The translations under genes and the position numbers were made by a program. This document shows, in pieces, positions 7,966 to 16,072 of a stretch of DNA of 35,578 nucleotides. The stretch is from Myxococcales bacterium (GTDB taxonomy: Bacteria > Myxococcota_A > UBA9042). The stretch is taken from NCBI GenBank assembly GCA_009692465.1, contig SHZD01000040.1, positions 1 to 35,578 on the forward strand, written 5' to 3'. How positions within the stretch are numbered: the stretch's first letter is position 1; every line of letters begins with the position of its first letter. Under the pieces are notes generated by a model. That model did no database searches, had not been told where the DNA came from, and saw only the letters and a program-made list of their open reading frames with translations.

Positions 7966-9198
7966 ATGCGTAAGGGCCAGCTTGTTTTACAGAATTGGCG
8001 CATTGTCGTTCAAACGGTGGGGATGGTTGCAGTCGGCCTGTGCGCTTGTTCGCCGGTGGATGTGGTCAAGGACAATCAGCGGGCGGAATTTCGCATCGCT
8101 CAGGCCAATTGCTACGGCGGCGAGCTCTCCGCTTGCGGCCCGCTAGCCCAACGCTACGAAGCGGGGCAGGGCACCCAAGCCGACGTGACCAAAGCCGGCG
8201 TATTGTACGAAGAGGCCTGCCGTGGCGGTGATCGAGCGGCGTGCGGCAGGTTGGGCCGGATGTTGCGCATTGGCGTCGGCATGGTTCGCGATGAGCTGCG
8301 CGCCGCCGATTTGCTGTCCGTAGCCTGCAGGGCCGGCGATTTGCCCGCCTGTGTCCAATGGGGCGTCATGCACGAAATGGGCGTCGGTGTCCCTGTGAAC
8401 ACTGGGTTAGCCCTGCGGCTGTACAACATGGCCTGTGATGCCAAAGATGCGGTGGGTTGCAGTCACTTGGGTGAGATGTTTGAGGGCGGAGTCGAGGTTA
8501 CCCAAGAGTTGCACCGAGCCGCTGAATTGTATGGTTTTTCTTGCAATGCCGGCTATCCACCGGCGTGTGCCCATTTGGGCACCATGTTTGAAGCCGGCCG
8601 CGGGGCCCCGCGCGACCGCAGCCGCGCCCTAGCCTTGTACGAACAGGCGTGTAACTTGGGCGCAGGATCGGGTTGCCTGTTGATGGGCCTGATGTATCAC
8701 AAAGGCACAGGTGTCGGCATTGACGAAAGCAAAGCCCGCGATTTGTTTGTCAAAGCCTGCGACGTCGGCCATGCGGTCGGCTGCGCGTTTGCGGTGCGCC
8801 TGTTTGAGGGTGGCAGTGGCATTGTCGCCGACGTCGGCTTGGCTGAAAAATACCGCCTCCGCGGCTGTTTGTATGGCAACGGCACCATGTGCTTTGACCT
8901 GTCCGAGCGCTGCTTGGGGGCCGGTGCCCAGTGCGAAGTCAACGCCGCCTGGCGCTACCTCAATCGCGCTTGCGCTTCGGCTCACGCGACCGCCTGCGTC
9001 AACGCCGGGCGCGTTTGCGAAAAAGGCGGCAAGGTGGGCGCTTTTGAAGTGTCGATCGACAGCGCCCGGGCCCGAGAACTGTACAAGCGCGCCTGCCGCC
9101 TTGGCGACATCGTAGGTTGCGAGCACGACCGCACGATGCGCCTAACCGATGGCCCTGCCGAGGGCTTGCCGCTCGCCGCGACCCCAGCAGGACCCTGA
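7966..9198 (+). CDS. Cysteine-rich Sel1-repeat lipoprotein
   Basis: This is a 410-aa exported protein. The N-terminus has a hydrophobic segment ending in GLCAC, a possible lipobox, so it is probably lipid-anchored. The rest is a tandem array of about nine Sel1-like (TPR-type) helical repeats of about 36 aa, with the pattern A-x-x-L-Y-x-x-A-C-x-x-G-x-x-x-A/G-C-x-x-L-G-x-M-x-x-x-G-x-G-V. Nearly every repeat has two cysteines eight residues apart, the arrangement that gives one disulfide per repeat in the Helicobacter Hcp proteins. Its role is likely protein-protein interaction in the envelope. AGGGG lies just before the ATG. The start overlaps the restored reading frame of the upstream DUF2007-like gene. 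Confidence 0.85.
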   Translation: MRKGQLVLQNWRIVVQTVGMVAVGLCACSPVDVVKDNQRAEFRIAQANCYGGELSACGPLAQRYEAGQGTQADVTKAGVLYEEACRGGDRAACGRLGRMLRIGVGMVRDELRAADLLSVACRAGDLPACVQWGVMHEMGVGVPVNTGLALRLYNMACDAKDAVGCSHLGEMFEGGVEVTQELHRAAELYGFSCNAGYPPACAHLGTMFEAGRGAPRDRSRALALYEQACNLGAGSGCLLMGLMYHKGTGVGIDESKARDLFVKACDVGHAVGCAFAVRLFEGGSGIVADVGLAEKYRLRGCLYGNGTMCFDLSERCLGAGAQCEVNAAWRYLNRACASAHATACVNAGRVCEKGGKVGAFEVSIDSARARELYKRACRLGDIVGCEHDRTMRLTDGPAEGLPLAATPAGP

Positions 9199-9411
9199 AT
9201 TGACTGCTGCGGCGTGCTGACTTTCGGCCCCGCTCGCTTCAATCCCGGGCAAACTGCCCCATTCGCTACCTGACCAATTAGCGCCGAACCGCAATGAACT
9301 CCCGAACAAAGACGGAGCGGCGGGACGCCCCGGGCGACCGCTCGCGACCCCCGAAGCAAGCAAGAGACGCCGAGCAACTCCTATCCGATCGGCTCTTCAG
9401 GATTGCCCATC

Positions 9412-9569
9412 GAAATTCTCCGCGGCCCCCGATTTGGGATGCCAGTGCCCTGTCGCTCGCTGTCGCTCGACAAGGAACAAGGAGCTTTTCTGTCAGGGGC
9501 GTACTCGCGTACGTCCCTGACAGAAAAGTGACGCAGTGACGCCGAGATGCGCCCAAAGCGGGGGATCGC
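9412..9569. repeat. Intergenic repeat family A, copy 2 (interrupted)
   Basis: This is the second copy of the repeat at 5794-5912. The first block (9412-9484) differs from copy 1 at only about two positions. The block AGATGCGCCCAAAGCGGGGG follows at about 9545-9564. Between the blocks lies the 44-bp palindrome 9485-9528, which copy 1 lacks, so one element appears nested inside another. Confidence 0.8.
9485..9528. repeat. 44-bp palindrome with 20-bp arms
   Basis: The left arm (9485-9504, CTTTTCTGTCAGGGGCGTAC) pairs with 9509-9528, with one G-T wobble and a four-base loop TCGC. As RNA it would form a very stable hairpin on either strand. It lies inside repeat A copy 2 and is absent from copy 1. 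The tip CTGTCAGGG resembles the CTGTCGGA and CTGTGACAGA cores of the inverted repeats at 1-81 and 11258-11286. Confidence 0.8.
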
Positions 9570-9645
9570 GGCTCTGCACTGACCTTGCCAAGACAGTGCC
9601 CCGTGCTAATGTGAGCCCTCGCGGCCCAATCGCGGGGGGTCTCTG

Positions 9646-10743
9646 ATGCCAAATCTAAATGATCTTCGACAGTTGCTTGAGGAAAATGACGCGACCTACG
9701 CCAGTCGTTTTGCCGGCCAGTCGCGGCCGACTCGCGATTTGGACACGCTCGACGACATGATTGCCACGGCCCAACAGGTTGCCGGCGAGGCCCGCATCGC
9801 CATGGCCGGCAGTGCCTCGCAGCGTCAAGAGGTCGCCAAAGAGGCAGAGCGGCAGCTGGAGTTGTATCGCAGCGAGCGCACCTTGATTGTCAAAGCGCAG
9901 GCAGAGGGCGGCGGCGATTTGCGCGACGCGATGGTCTTGGGTGCCCGCGCCAATGGGGTGTTTCATCGCTACGCCCGCCATTTTGCCGGCCAAAGCCGTA
10001 GCAGCCGCGATGGCAGCGTTTTGGCCGATATGGTCGCGGAATTGCAAAAGATTATCAAATCAATGCGCGAGCTGCACGCCAGGCAGCCCAACGCGACCAG
10101 CATCAGCGACGATATCGATGTGGTGGACGGGCGAATCCAGCAGTTCAACGACGAACGCAAAGAGATCGCCAAGGCGCAAACCGAATGCACGCAGCAAGAG
10201 GCGGCGAGCGCGATGGCTGGCGCGGCCAACACCGTTTTTGCGCAGTACCGCACTCATTTTGCCGAGCAAGCACGAGTGTCACGGCGGCCCGAACTTTTGG
10301 CCCGTTTGATCGATGGGGCCGGCCAGATAGCCGACCGAATGAAAGCCTTTCAGATCCAAGGGTTGTGTGACGAACACAACGATCGCAACATCGGCATCGT
10401 TCAGGACCGTTTGGCGGTGTACCACACCGAATTGGCAGCGATTCGGGCAGAACGCCAAAAGGCGCCGCTGGCCCAATTGGTGGCCGAACTCGGCGCCGCG
10501 GCCAACCGCGAATTTGCCATCTATACCAAGCAGTTTTCCGGTCAGTCGCGCGAAACGCGGGATTTGTCGCAGCTGTCCGCGATCCTGGATCGCCTCGATG
10601 AACTTGAACGCCAAATGACCCGCATCGACGGCGCCAACGCCCCCGCCGACAACGCCGGCAATTTGCGCATCGTTCGCGACACCATCACCCTGTACTGCAA
10701 CGAATGGGACGCGATTTCTGCGGTGCTGAACAAAGGCGCTTGA
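9646..10743 (+). CDS. Hypothetical helical protein with four ~92-aa repeats
   Basis: This is a 365-aa soluble protein, rich in Ala, Gln, Arg and Glu, with no signal or membrane segment. It contains four tandem units. Each opens with Y-x-x-x-F-A-G/E-Q-S/A-R-x-x-R-D-x-x-x-L (at residues of about 18, 108, 200 and 293) and continues as a long amphipathic helix ending in L-x-x-Y-x-x-E-x-x-x-I-x-x-A-Q. The block YARHFAGQSRSSRDGSVL shows the motif best. I do not recognise the family. The pattern suggests stacked helical hairpins. The ATG follows a GGGGGG run by about 6 bp. It is followed 67 bp later by a possible PilZ gene on the same strand. Confidence 0.85.
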   Translation: MPNLNDLRQLLEENDATYASRFAGQSRPTRDLDTLDDMIATAQQVAGEARIAMAGSASQRQEVAKEAERQLELYRSERTLIVKAQAEGGGDLRDAMVLGARANGVFHRYARHFAGQSRSSRDGSVLADMVAELQKIIKSMRELHARQPNATSISDDIDVVDGRIQQFNDERKEIAKAQTECTQQEAASAMAGAANTVFAQYRTHFAEQARVSRRPELLARLIDGAGQIADRMKAFQIQGLCDEHNDRNIGIVQDRLAVYHTELAAIRAERQKAPLAQLVAELGAAANREFAIYTKQFSGQSRETRDLSQLSAILDRLDELERQMTRIDGANAPADNAGNLRIVRDTITLYCNEWDAISAVLNKGA

Positions 10744-10810
10744 TTTCTTGACCTTTGGCCGACGGCTGCGACGATGATCCTGCGCTCCTTTTGAGCGTTA
10801 GGAATCTGGA

Positions 10811-11149
10811 ATGCCGACATCCACGCGCACTCACCCACCGCCAGCCGCCAAACAGGTGCGCGCGCGCCTCCACAATGGCGACGAGGATCGCAGCCAAGCC
10901 TGCGAGCAGCCGGTTGAACACCTCGATTTGCAAGGCGTTTCTGTTCGCGCCTTCGATAGCGAGCGGTTTGGTCGCTACGTGTGGGTTGACTTAGAACTGG
11001 GTGACGGCGAACCCGTGCGGGCCTTGGGTGAAATTGCCGACCGCGGCCATCCAGCGTCGGTGGCGCTGGAAATTCGTTTTAAGCACCTGTTTCCCGACTA
11101 TCGCCGACGCCTAGAAGAGGCGCTGCGAGCGAAAATAGGCCAATCTTAG
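10811..11149 (+). CDS. Small protein, possible PilZ-like domain
   Basis: This is a 112-aa soluble protein. The N-terminus (about 35 aa) is Arg/Pro-rich and probably disordered. Residues of about 36-112 alternate short strands: LDLQGVSVRAFD, GRYVWVDLELGDGEPV, RALGEIADRG and VALEIRFKHLFPDYRRRLEEAL. The ending 'IRF...R-R-L-E-x-x-L' and the strand order resemble PilZ c-di-GMP receptors. The canonical RxxxR and DxSxxG ligands are not clear, so c-di-GMP binding is doubtful. TAGGA lies about 8 bp before the ATG. The gene may share a transcript with the four-repeat protein upstream. A long palindrome (11258-11286) follows and may terminate it. Confidence 0.55.
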   Translation: MPTSTRTHPPPAAKQVRARLHNGDEDRSQACEQPVEHLDLQGVSVRAFDSERFGRYVWVDLELGDGEPVRALGEIADRGHPASVALEIRFKHLFPDYRRRLEEALRAKIGQS

Positions 11150-11154
11150 TTCTA

Positions 11155-11291
11155 AGGAACTGTGACAATTTAAGTCGATCGATTTGATTCTTGCCGGAGC
11201 GGCGAGTCGACTTGCAAAGTCGCGAGCTTGCGACCCACCTAGCAAGCAAATGGAACCCTGTGACAGAACAACTTGTTCTGTCACAGTTCCT
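11155..11291. repeat. 137-bp element with 13-bp terminal inverted repeats and nested palindrome
   Basis: AGGAACTGTGACA (11155-11167) is the exact reverse complement of 11279-11291. The right arm is part of a second perfect palindrome at 11258-11286, with 14-bp arms CTGTGACAGAACAA around one central C. The interior includes the short repeat CGGCGAGTCGACTTGCAA, shared with 5939-5975. The element lies between convergent genes, so the palindrome may also serve as a bidirectional terminator. The design (short, non-coding, inverted ends) is that of a miniature element. Confidence 0.7.
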
Positions 11292-11338
11292 AATCATCAA
11301 TGTCAGTCTGTTCGCTCTTGGGCCCACAGCGCGCCTGA

Positions 11339-13519
11339 CTAGAATTTAGGACACAATTGTTGCTTGTACGCAGGGTTGACGCATTGCTGGCTGCCCAGCG
11401 TCGTCAGCCCACAGCACGAATCAGGGCATTCATTGTTCTTGGTACACGACATCGTGCAATAGATGATTTTTGAAGGATAATACGGTGGCTGTGGGTTGGG
11501 GTAGTTGACGCACTTGCCCTTGCCGCCGACCCCGCAGCCGTACGGATTGGGCTCGGTTGGCCAATATTCTTTGGTGTTGCAGCACTGATCGAGGTACGGA
11601 ACCACCAGGCAGTGCTTGGTCTTGAACGTCATATGGCAGCACGAGGTCGGGCAATCTGCGCCGGTGGCGCAGGTCTTGGCGCAAAACGGCTGCAAGGTGT
11701 CGGGGTAAATGATGCACGCTTCGCCGGCGCCGCACTGCTTGCCACCACAACACTTCTCGATTAGTGTGTGTTTACAGCCCGTTGCGGTCAAGCACTGGTC
11801 GATGGTGCACACTTCGCCGTCGTCGCAGGCTTCCACTTTGGAACTGTGCAAGCAGCCGCCGAGTGCTTTGTCGCAAGTATCGGCGGTACACGGGATTTTA
11901 TCGTTGCAGTCCAATAGGTTGAGTGCATTGCAACTGCCGCCCTGACAGGCCTCGCCGACGGTGCAAGCGTTGCCGTCGTTGCAATTGCCCTTGTTGGGCA
12001 TGTACTTGCAGCCGCTGGCCGGATCGCAGACGTCATCCGTGCACGGGTTGCCGTCGGTGCAACTCTGGACGGTGCCGCCCTTGCAGCCGCTGGCGTCGCA
12101 CTTTTCGTCCACCGTACACACATTGCCATCGTTGCACGCGCCGATGATCGGGGCTGACGTACAGCCACCGGTGGCGTTGCAGCCGTCCAGCGTACACGGG
12201 TTGCCATCGTTGCAGGTCTGTTGACCGCCTCCGCATACACCGTTTTTGCACACATCGGCGCTGGTGCACGCGTTGTTGTCGTTGCATGGCGCGCCGTTGA
12301 AAATCGTGTGCACGCAACCCAATTTGGGCTCGCAGGTGTCTGCGCTGCACGGATTGCCGTCGTCACAATTGGCCGGCTGTCCGCTGCACTGACCCAACCC
12401 GCACTTGTCGGCCATGGTGCAGGCGTTGCCATCAGAACACGGCGCGCCCACAACGGTGTTAGCTTGTAAGCACTTGCCAGTGTTGGGGAAACACACATCG
12501 TCGGTGCAAGGATTGCCGTCGTTGCAACTCAGTGGCGCCCCCGGCTGGCAAATCCCCTGTACGCACTTGTCGGCGCTGGTGCACAAGTTGCCGTCGTCGC
12601 AGGCCGTCAGGCCCTGCGGTTTGTGCTGACAGGTCCCGGCGCTGCACAAGTCAAAGGTGCACGGGTTGGCGTCGTCGCAGTTTTTATCCTTGCCAAAGAT
12701 GCACTTGCCGCCGACACACACGTCGGCAGTGCAGATGTTGGCGTCGAGTTCGCACGGGGTGTCGACCGCGACCGCCACGATCTTGCAGCCGAGCTTGCCG
12801 CCGCAACTGTCGGTAGTGCAGGCGTTGCCGTCATTGCACAGGCCCCCTTCGTCAACGTCGCCATTGCAGTCGTCATCTTCGCCATTGCACACCTCAAAGC
12901 TGCTGGGCACGCAGGCCGGCTCAGCACAGATCTTGCCGACTGGCGTCTTGACGCACTGCCAGCCTAGTGGGCAATCTTTTGTGGATTCACAGCCTTGCAG
13001 GACCGCGTCGGCGGGCTTGCCGTTGTCCGACGGGTTGCCAGTGTCAGCGACGTTGCCGCCGTCCGAGGGACTACCACCATCACCGCCATCGCCGTCGGTC
13101 ACTATGCCATCGGTCACTATGCCATCGGGCGCTGGACCATCCGACTCAAAAGCCTCAGGCAAGCCGGAGTTGCCATCGCCGGTTGCATCGGGATCACCCG
13201 CGCCATCGAAGTCGCTGACTTGCCCATCGCTATTTTGGCTGTCGGGCGGCGGCAGAATGGTCTCCGGCAGCGAAACATCCAAGAAAATCGGGCCGACATC
13301 GCTGGTTGTTACGTTCAGCCCCGGTTTCGTCGCGTCGTTAGTGGTAGCCCCGCGGTCGGCGGGGGTCAAATCGCCCCTAGCCACAGCGCCGCCACCGGCG
13401 GCACCTCCAGCGCTACCGGTGCCAATCGTGGGTGCCGCTACATCGTCCGAACACGCCGCGGCCGTCGCAGTTGCCACTACCAACGCCCCCATCAAAACAG
13501 TTGCCCACGCCCGTTTCAC
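11339..13519 (-). CDS. Large cysteine-rich lipoprotein with CxDGNxCT repeats and MopE-like motif
   Basis: This is a 726-aa exported protein. I chose the GTG at 13519 because it overlaps the upstream stop as GTGA, has GAGG about 8 bp before it, and opens a signal peptide (KRAWATVLMGALVVATATAA) ending at a cysteine. Residues of about 30-175 are a Gly/Asp/Pro-rich linker. Near residue 210 is CNGEDDDCNGDVDEG, which matches the MopE-type copper or calcium-binding motif. About a dozen repeats follow, of the type C-N/D-D-G-N-x-C-T-x-D-x-C. The last 130 residues form a different cysteine-rich domain with several CC pairs. It is probably a long, disulfide-braced cell-surface protein. The lamin-tail lipoprotein ending at 26704 has the same repeats. 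Confidence 0.88.
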   Translation of the reverse strand: MKRAWATVLMGALVVATATAAACSDDVAAPTIGTGSAGGAAGGGAVARGDLTPADRGATTNDATKPGLNVTTSDVGPIFLDVSLPETILPPPDSQNSDGQVSDFDGAGDPDATGDGNSGLPEAFESDGPAPDGIVTDGIVTDGDGGDGGSPSDGGNVADTGNPSDNGKPADAVLQGCESTKDCPLGWQCVKTPVGKICAEPACVPSSFEVCNGEDDDCNGDVDEGGLCNDGNACTTDSCGGKLGCKIVAVAVDTPCELDANICTADVCVGGKCIFGKDKNCDDANPCTFDLCSAGTCQHKPQGLTACDDGNLCTSADKCVQGICQPGAPLSCNDGNPCTDDVCFPNTGKCLQANTVVGAPCSDGNACTMADKCGLGQCSGQPANCDDGNPCSADTCEPKLGCVHTIFNGAPCNDNNACTSADVCKNGVCGGGQQTCNDGNPCTLDGCNATGGCTSAPIIGACNDGNVCTVDEKCDASGCKGGTVQSCTDGNPCTDDVCDPASGCKYMPNKGNCNDGNACTVGEACQGGSCNALNLLDCNDKIPCTADTCDKALGGCLHSSKVEACDDGEVCTIDQCLTATGCKHTLIEKCCGGKQCGAGEACIIYPDTLQPFCAKTCATGADCPTSCCHMTFKTKHCLVVPYLDQCCNTKEYWPTEPNPYGCGVGGKGKCVNYPNPQPPYYPSKIIYCTMSCTKNNECPDSCCGLTTLGSQQCVNPAYKQQLCPKF

Positions 13520-14763
13520 GGCACGACCTCGACCGCTTCCGACTGCTGGCGCCACGCCAGCACCACCACGGCCAGCGTCGTGGCCGCCAACATCGCGACC
13601 ACAACCGGCGGCCAGCCCAGCCACAACGGCCAGCCGACGGCCAGTCCGCCAAAACTGACCAGCGCCAGCGGCGCGATCCACGGCCTGCCTTCGAGAGCGG
13701 CGCCGACCGCGCCCAGCGCCATCAGGCAAAGTGTTGCAAATACACATTGTTGAAGCAAATCGGCACTGCGCTGGGTCCACAAGAAGGCAATCAACAACGT
13801 GGTGACCAACAAGAAACTCAAGCGCACCAGCCAACGCCGACCAGTTGGCACGGTCAGATCGTAGGCAACCCCTTGGCGCGGTGGCGGAATCGTCACTTTG
13901 CCGCCCAGGCTCAGCGGTCGCCACTCCGGTGGGGCCCACCACACCCATAGCTTGTCAGTCCAGCTTGTCGTCGCAGTCGCCAGCTGGGCCATGTACAACC
14001 ACACGGCACTATTGGCGTAAACTGGATTCCACGAGCACAGCGGCTTGACCGTGCCGTAGACCGGAGTTTCCGCCTCCGCGGCGTAGGTGCCAAACAGGCG
14101 GTCGTAAATAATCAGAATACCGCCGTAATTCTTGTCGATATACGCAGGGTTGACTGCATGGTGTACCCGATGATTGGACGGGGTGCTGAGCAGCCCTTCC
14201 AGCGGCCCCAGTTTGGGTACCCAGCGCGTATGGACGAAAAACTGGTACAGCAGGTTGAGAGTAAACGCGGCGGCGTATACTTCGAGCGGCACGCCGATAA
14301 GCGCCATCGGCAGGTAAAACGGGATATCAACAAGCTTTTCCAGCCACGGCTGCCGCAGGGCCACCGCCAGATTGTACTCCTCGCTGCTGTGATGCACGTG
14401 GTGAACGGCCCACAACACATTGACGCGGTGACTCCAGCGATGGAACCAATAAAAGCACAAATCGACGCCCAAGATGGCGATAATCCAGGTCGAGGCCGCC
14501 GTGGCGTCCAGATGAGCAAAGGCAAGGTGTTCAGCGGTCCAGCCATAGGCGACCAGCATCAACACCCTAAACACCGGATCGAGCGCTTGTTGGCCAATGC
14601 CCATACACAAGTTGGAAAGGGTATCGGCGTAGCGATAACCGCCGATGCCGCCAGTCGGACTTTGCACGCCGGTTTTGGCCAGATGGCGGCGATTGAGGAA
14701 GAACTCCACGATCATGGCCGCAAAGAACACCGGCACCGCAAAGGCGATCAGTCGCTCGTCCAC
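13516..14763 (-). CDS. Sterol desaturase / fatty acid hydroxylase family protein
   Basis: This is a 415-aa integral membrane di-iron enzyme. The three histidine boxes are visible: HRWSH (108-112), HHVHH (121-125) and HRVHH (198-202), with a further block PAYIDKNYGGILIIYDRLFGT after the third. Hydrophobic helices precede the first box. The family oxidises or hydroxylates lipid substrates such as sterols, fatty acids and ether lipids, and the substrate here is unknown. The C-terminal 120 residues add about four extra transmembrane helices beyond the usual domain. The start is GTG and lacks a strong ribosome site. Its TGA stop overlaps the GTG start of the cysteine-rich lipoprotein, so the two are translationally coupled. 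Confidence 0.92.
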   Translation of the reverse strand: MDERLIAFAVPVFFAAMIVEFFLNRRHLAKTGVQSPTGGIGGYRYADTLSNLCMGIGQQALDPVFRVLMLVAYGWTAEHLAFAHLDATAASTWIIAILGVDLCFYWFHRWSHRVNVLWAVHHVHHSSEEYNLAVALRQPWLEKLVDIPFYLPMALIGVPLEVYAAAFTLNLLYQFFVHTRWVPKLGPLEGLLSTPSNHRVHHAVNPAYIDKNYGGILIIYDRLFGTYAAEAETPVYGTVKPLCSWNPVYANSAVWLYMAQLATATTSWTDKLWVWWAPPEWRPLSLGGKVTIPPPRQGVAYDLTVPTGRRWLVRLSFLLVTTLLIAFLWTQRSADLLQQCVFATLCLMALGAVGAALEGRPWIAPLALVSFGGLAVGWPLWLGWPPVVVAMLAATTLAVVVLAWRQQSEAVEVVP

Positions 14764-14992
14764 TCAGCACCACTAGCGCTGCAGATGCGCGCCGACACGC
14801 TAGCAAGTGCGGGAGATGTTGGCAATGAACAACGCAACGAGCGCTTGCCCGCCTGGCCTAGAGAGCCGATCAAATAAGATTTGCTCGGCGTCTCAGTGCT
14901 TGCTTTGTGGGTCGCTAGCCTGCGCCCCAGGCCTCAGGCCGCTCCGTTTTGTTTGGGAATTCTTTGAGGTTCGGCGTTAATTGGTCGGGTCT
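14764..14992. other. Intergenic region mostly filled by repeat B copy 2
   Basis: Bases 14764-14858 lie just upstream of the desaturase GTG start and should hold its promoter. The remainder is repeat B copy 2. I see no gene. Confidence 0.45.
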
Positions 14993-14996
14993 CTAG
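14859..14996. repeat. Intergenic repeat family B, copy 2
   Basis: This is the partner of 81-238. Its ends form a short inverted repeat (CCTAGAGA at about 14857-14864 and TCTCTAGG at about 14990-14997), and both copies end in CTAG. The final CTA (14993-14995) is also the TAG stop codon of the minus-strand acyltransferase gene, so the repeat sits directly at the end of that gene. Confidence 0.8.
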
Positions 14997-15826
14997 GCCT
15001 TGATGGGCGTAGCCGCAGCCTGATGCGCACGATCGAGTTCGCCCAACGCTTTGACCTGCGCAAAAACGGCCTGAGTGGTCGCCTGCGCATCCAAGTCCAA
15101 TGCTTGCAACTCGCCTGCCACTAGACCCTCGCCGAACCAAACGCGAATCGGCTCGCCGCGTTTGCCAGCGGGCAACAGATTGCGTCCAAACTCATTGCGC
15201 AAGCTCGAAGTCATGCCACAAATAAAACAAGGCAAAATGCGCACTTGAGGGTCAACATGCGCAATCAGTTGGCCTAGACCTGATTTTACCGGCAAATACT
15301 CATAAGGATTAGAGCTTTTGCCGCGAGTGCCTTCCGGATGAATGCCAACCACCACGCCGCTACAGAGCGCGGCGGCCATTTGGGCAAAGCCGACCGCGTT
15401 CAAAGTCCGTTTGCGCTCGTCGCGAAAGACCGGTGGCCACATGGTGCCGCCCGAAGCGGCCAAGTTGATAATCGGGCCCAACGGATGGGTGTAAAAAAAG
15501 TTCGATCGAACCGGAAATAGTAGTGATTTCATTAGATTAGTTCTCGCAGTCACATAGGAACTGATCACGAACATATCGAAAAACGAGCGGTGGTTCGACG
15601 CCAAGATAACGCCTTTGGGCGCATCGATGGCGTGCAGGTGGTCTAAGCCGTGGGGTTCCAGCAGGTTGTGCATGCCGACCATGAAGAGGCCGCCGTTGAA
15701 TTTGCCCACAGTTGAATGAAGAACTCGGATGAGCAAGGGGCGCTGATGGACGGCCTCCATCAATGGCACTGCCCATTTTTCAATGCCCCGCAGCTCCTGG
15801 CGGGGCATGGTTGGAAATGCGTGCAT
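14993..15826 (-). CDS. 1-acyl-glycerol-3-phosphate acyltransferase-like protein (PlsC family)
   Basis: This is a protein of about 277 aa of the lysophospholipid acyltransferase superfamily, which moves an acyl chain to the sn-2 position of a glycerophospholipid or a similar acceptor. Motif I is NHRSFFD (the NHxxxxD catalytic dyad). The acceptor-binding motif appears as HPEGTRGK, followed by PVKSGLGQL and ILPCFICG. The start is uncertain. The frame stays open upstream to 16252, overlapping the divergent esterase, and an ATG at 16018 is another option. I place it at ATG 15826, where family-like sequence begins. The last codon and stop meet repeat B copy 2, so the true C-terminus could have been altered by the repeat. 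Confidence 0.82.
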   Translation of the reverse strand: MHAFPTMPRQELRGIEKWAVPLMEAVHQRPLLIRVLHSTVGKFNGGLFMVGMHNLLEPHGLDHLHAIDAPKGVILASNHRSFFDMFVISSYVTARTNLMKSLLFPVRSNFFYTHPLGPIINLAASGGTMWPPVFRDERKRTLNAVGFAQMAAALCSGVVVGIHPEGTRGKSSNPYEYLPVKSGLGQLIAHVDPQVRILPCFICGMTSSLRNEFGRNLLPAGKRGEPIRVWFGEGLVAGELQALDLDAQATTQAVFAQVKALGELDRAHQAAATPIKA

Positions 15827-16072
15827 CGACCTGGCCTGCGCACCGTGTTGGTGCCGCGATAGCCAAATTTTCGAAGGGAATGAAACCGCCGTCAAGTCGG
15901 CGCCGTAATAGCTGGCGAAAAAAGCCACGCCGACACCGACAATATTTCGCGAATGGCTGCGACGACTCCGACCAGACCAACTGGCGTTGCTGAGCGGTGC
16001 TTGCTCATGCACCCGCATTTGACCAAACTCGGGGCGACAGCCGTTAAGGCTGACCAGGCCGAAATACCCTAA
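15827..16072. promoter_or_regulatory. Divergent region between acyltransferase and esterase
   Basis: This gap of about 246 bp lies between two divergent genes and should contain both promoters. If the acyltransferase really starts at 16018, most of it would be coding. I see no repeat or convincing palindrome. Confidence 0.3.

Larger units (their letters stand above)
9199..9645. other. 447-bp gene-free region with repeat A copy 2
   Basis: No coding region is convincing here. The right half is occupied by repeat A copy 2 (9412-9569) and its inserted palindrome. The left half (9199-9411) has no structure that I recognise. The promoter for the gene at 9646 should lie within or after the repeat. 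Confidence 0.5.

Noticed and set aside
12657-13658. 333-codon open frame opposite the cysteine-rich lipoprotein
   Set aside because: It is an antisense by-product of GC-rich C-D-D-G-N repeats. It has no family-like sequence or ribosome site.
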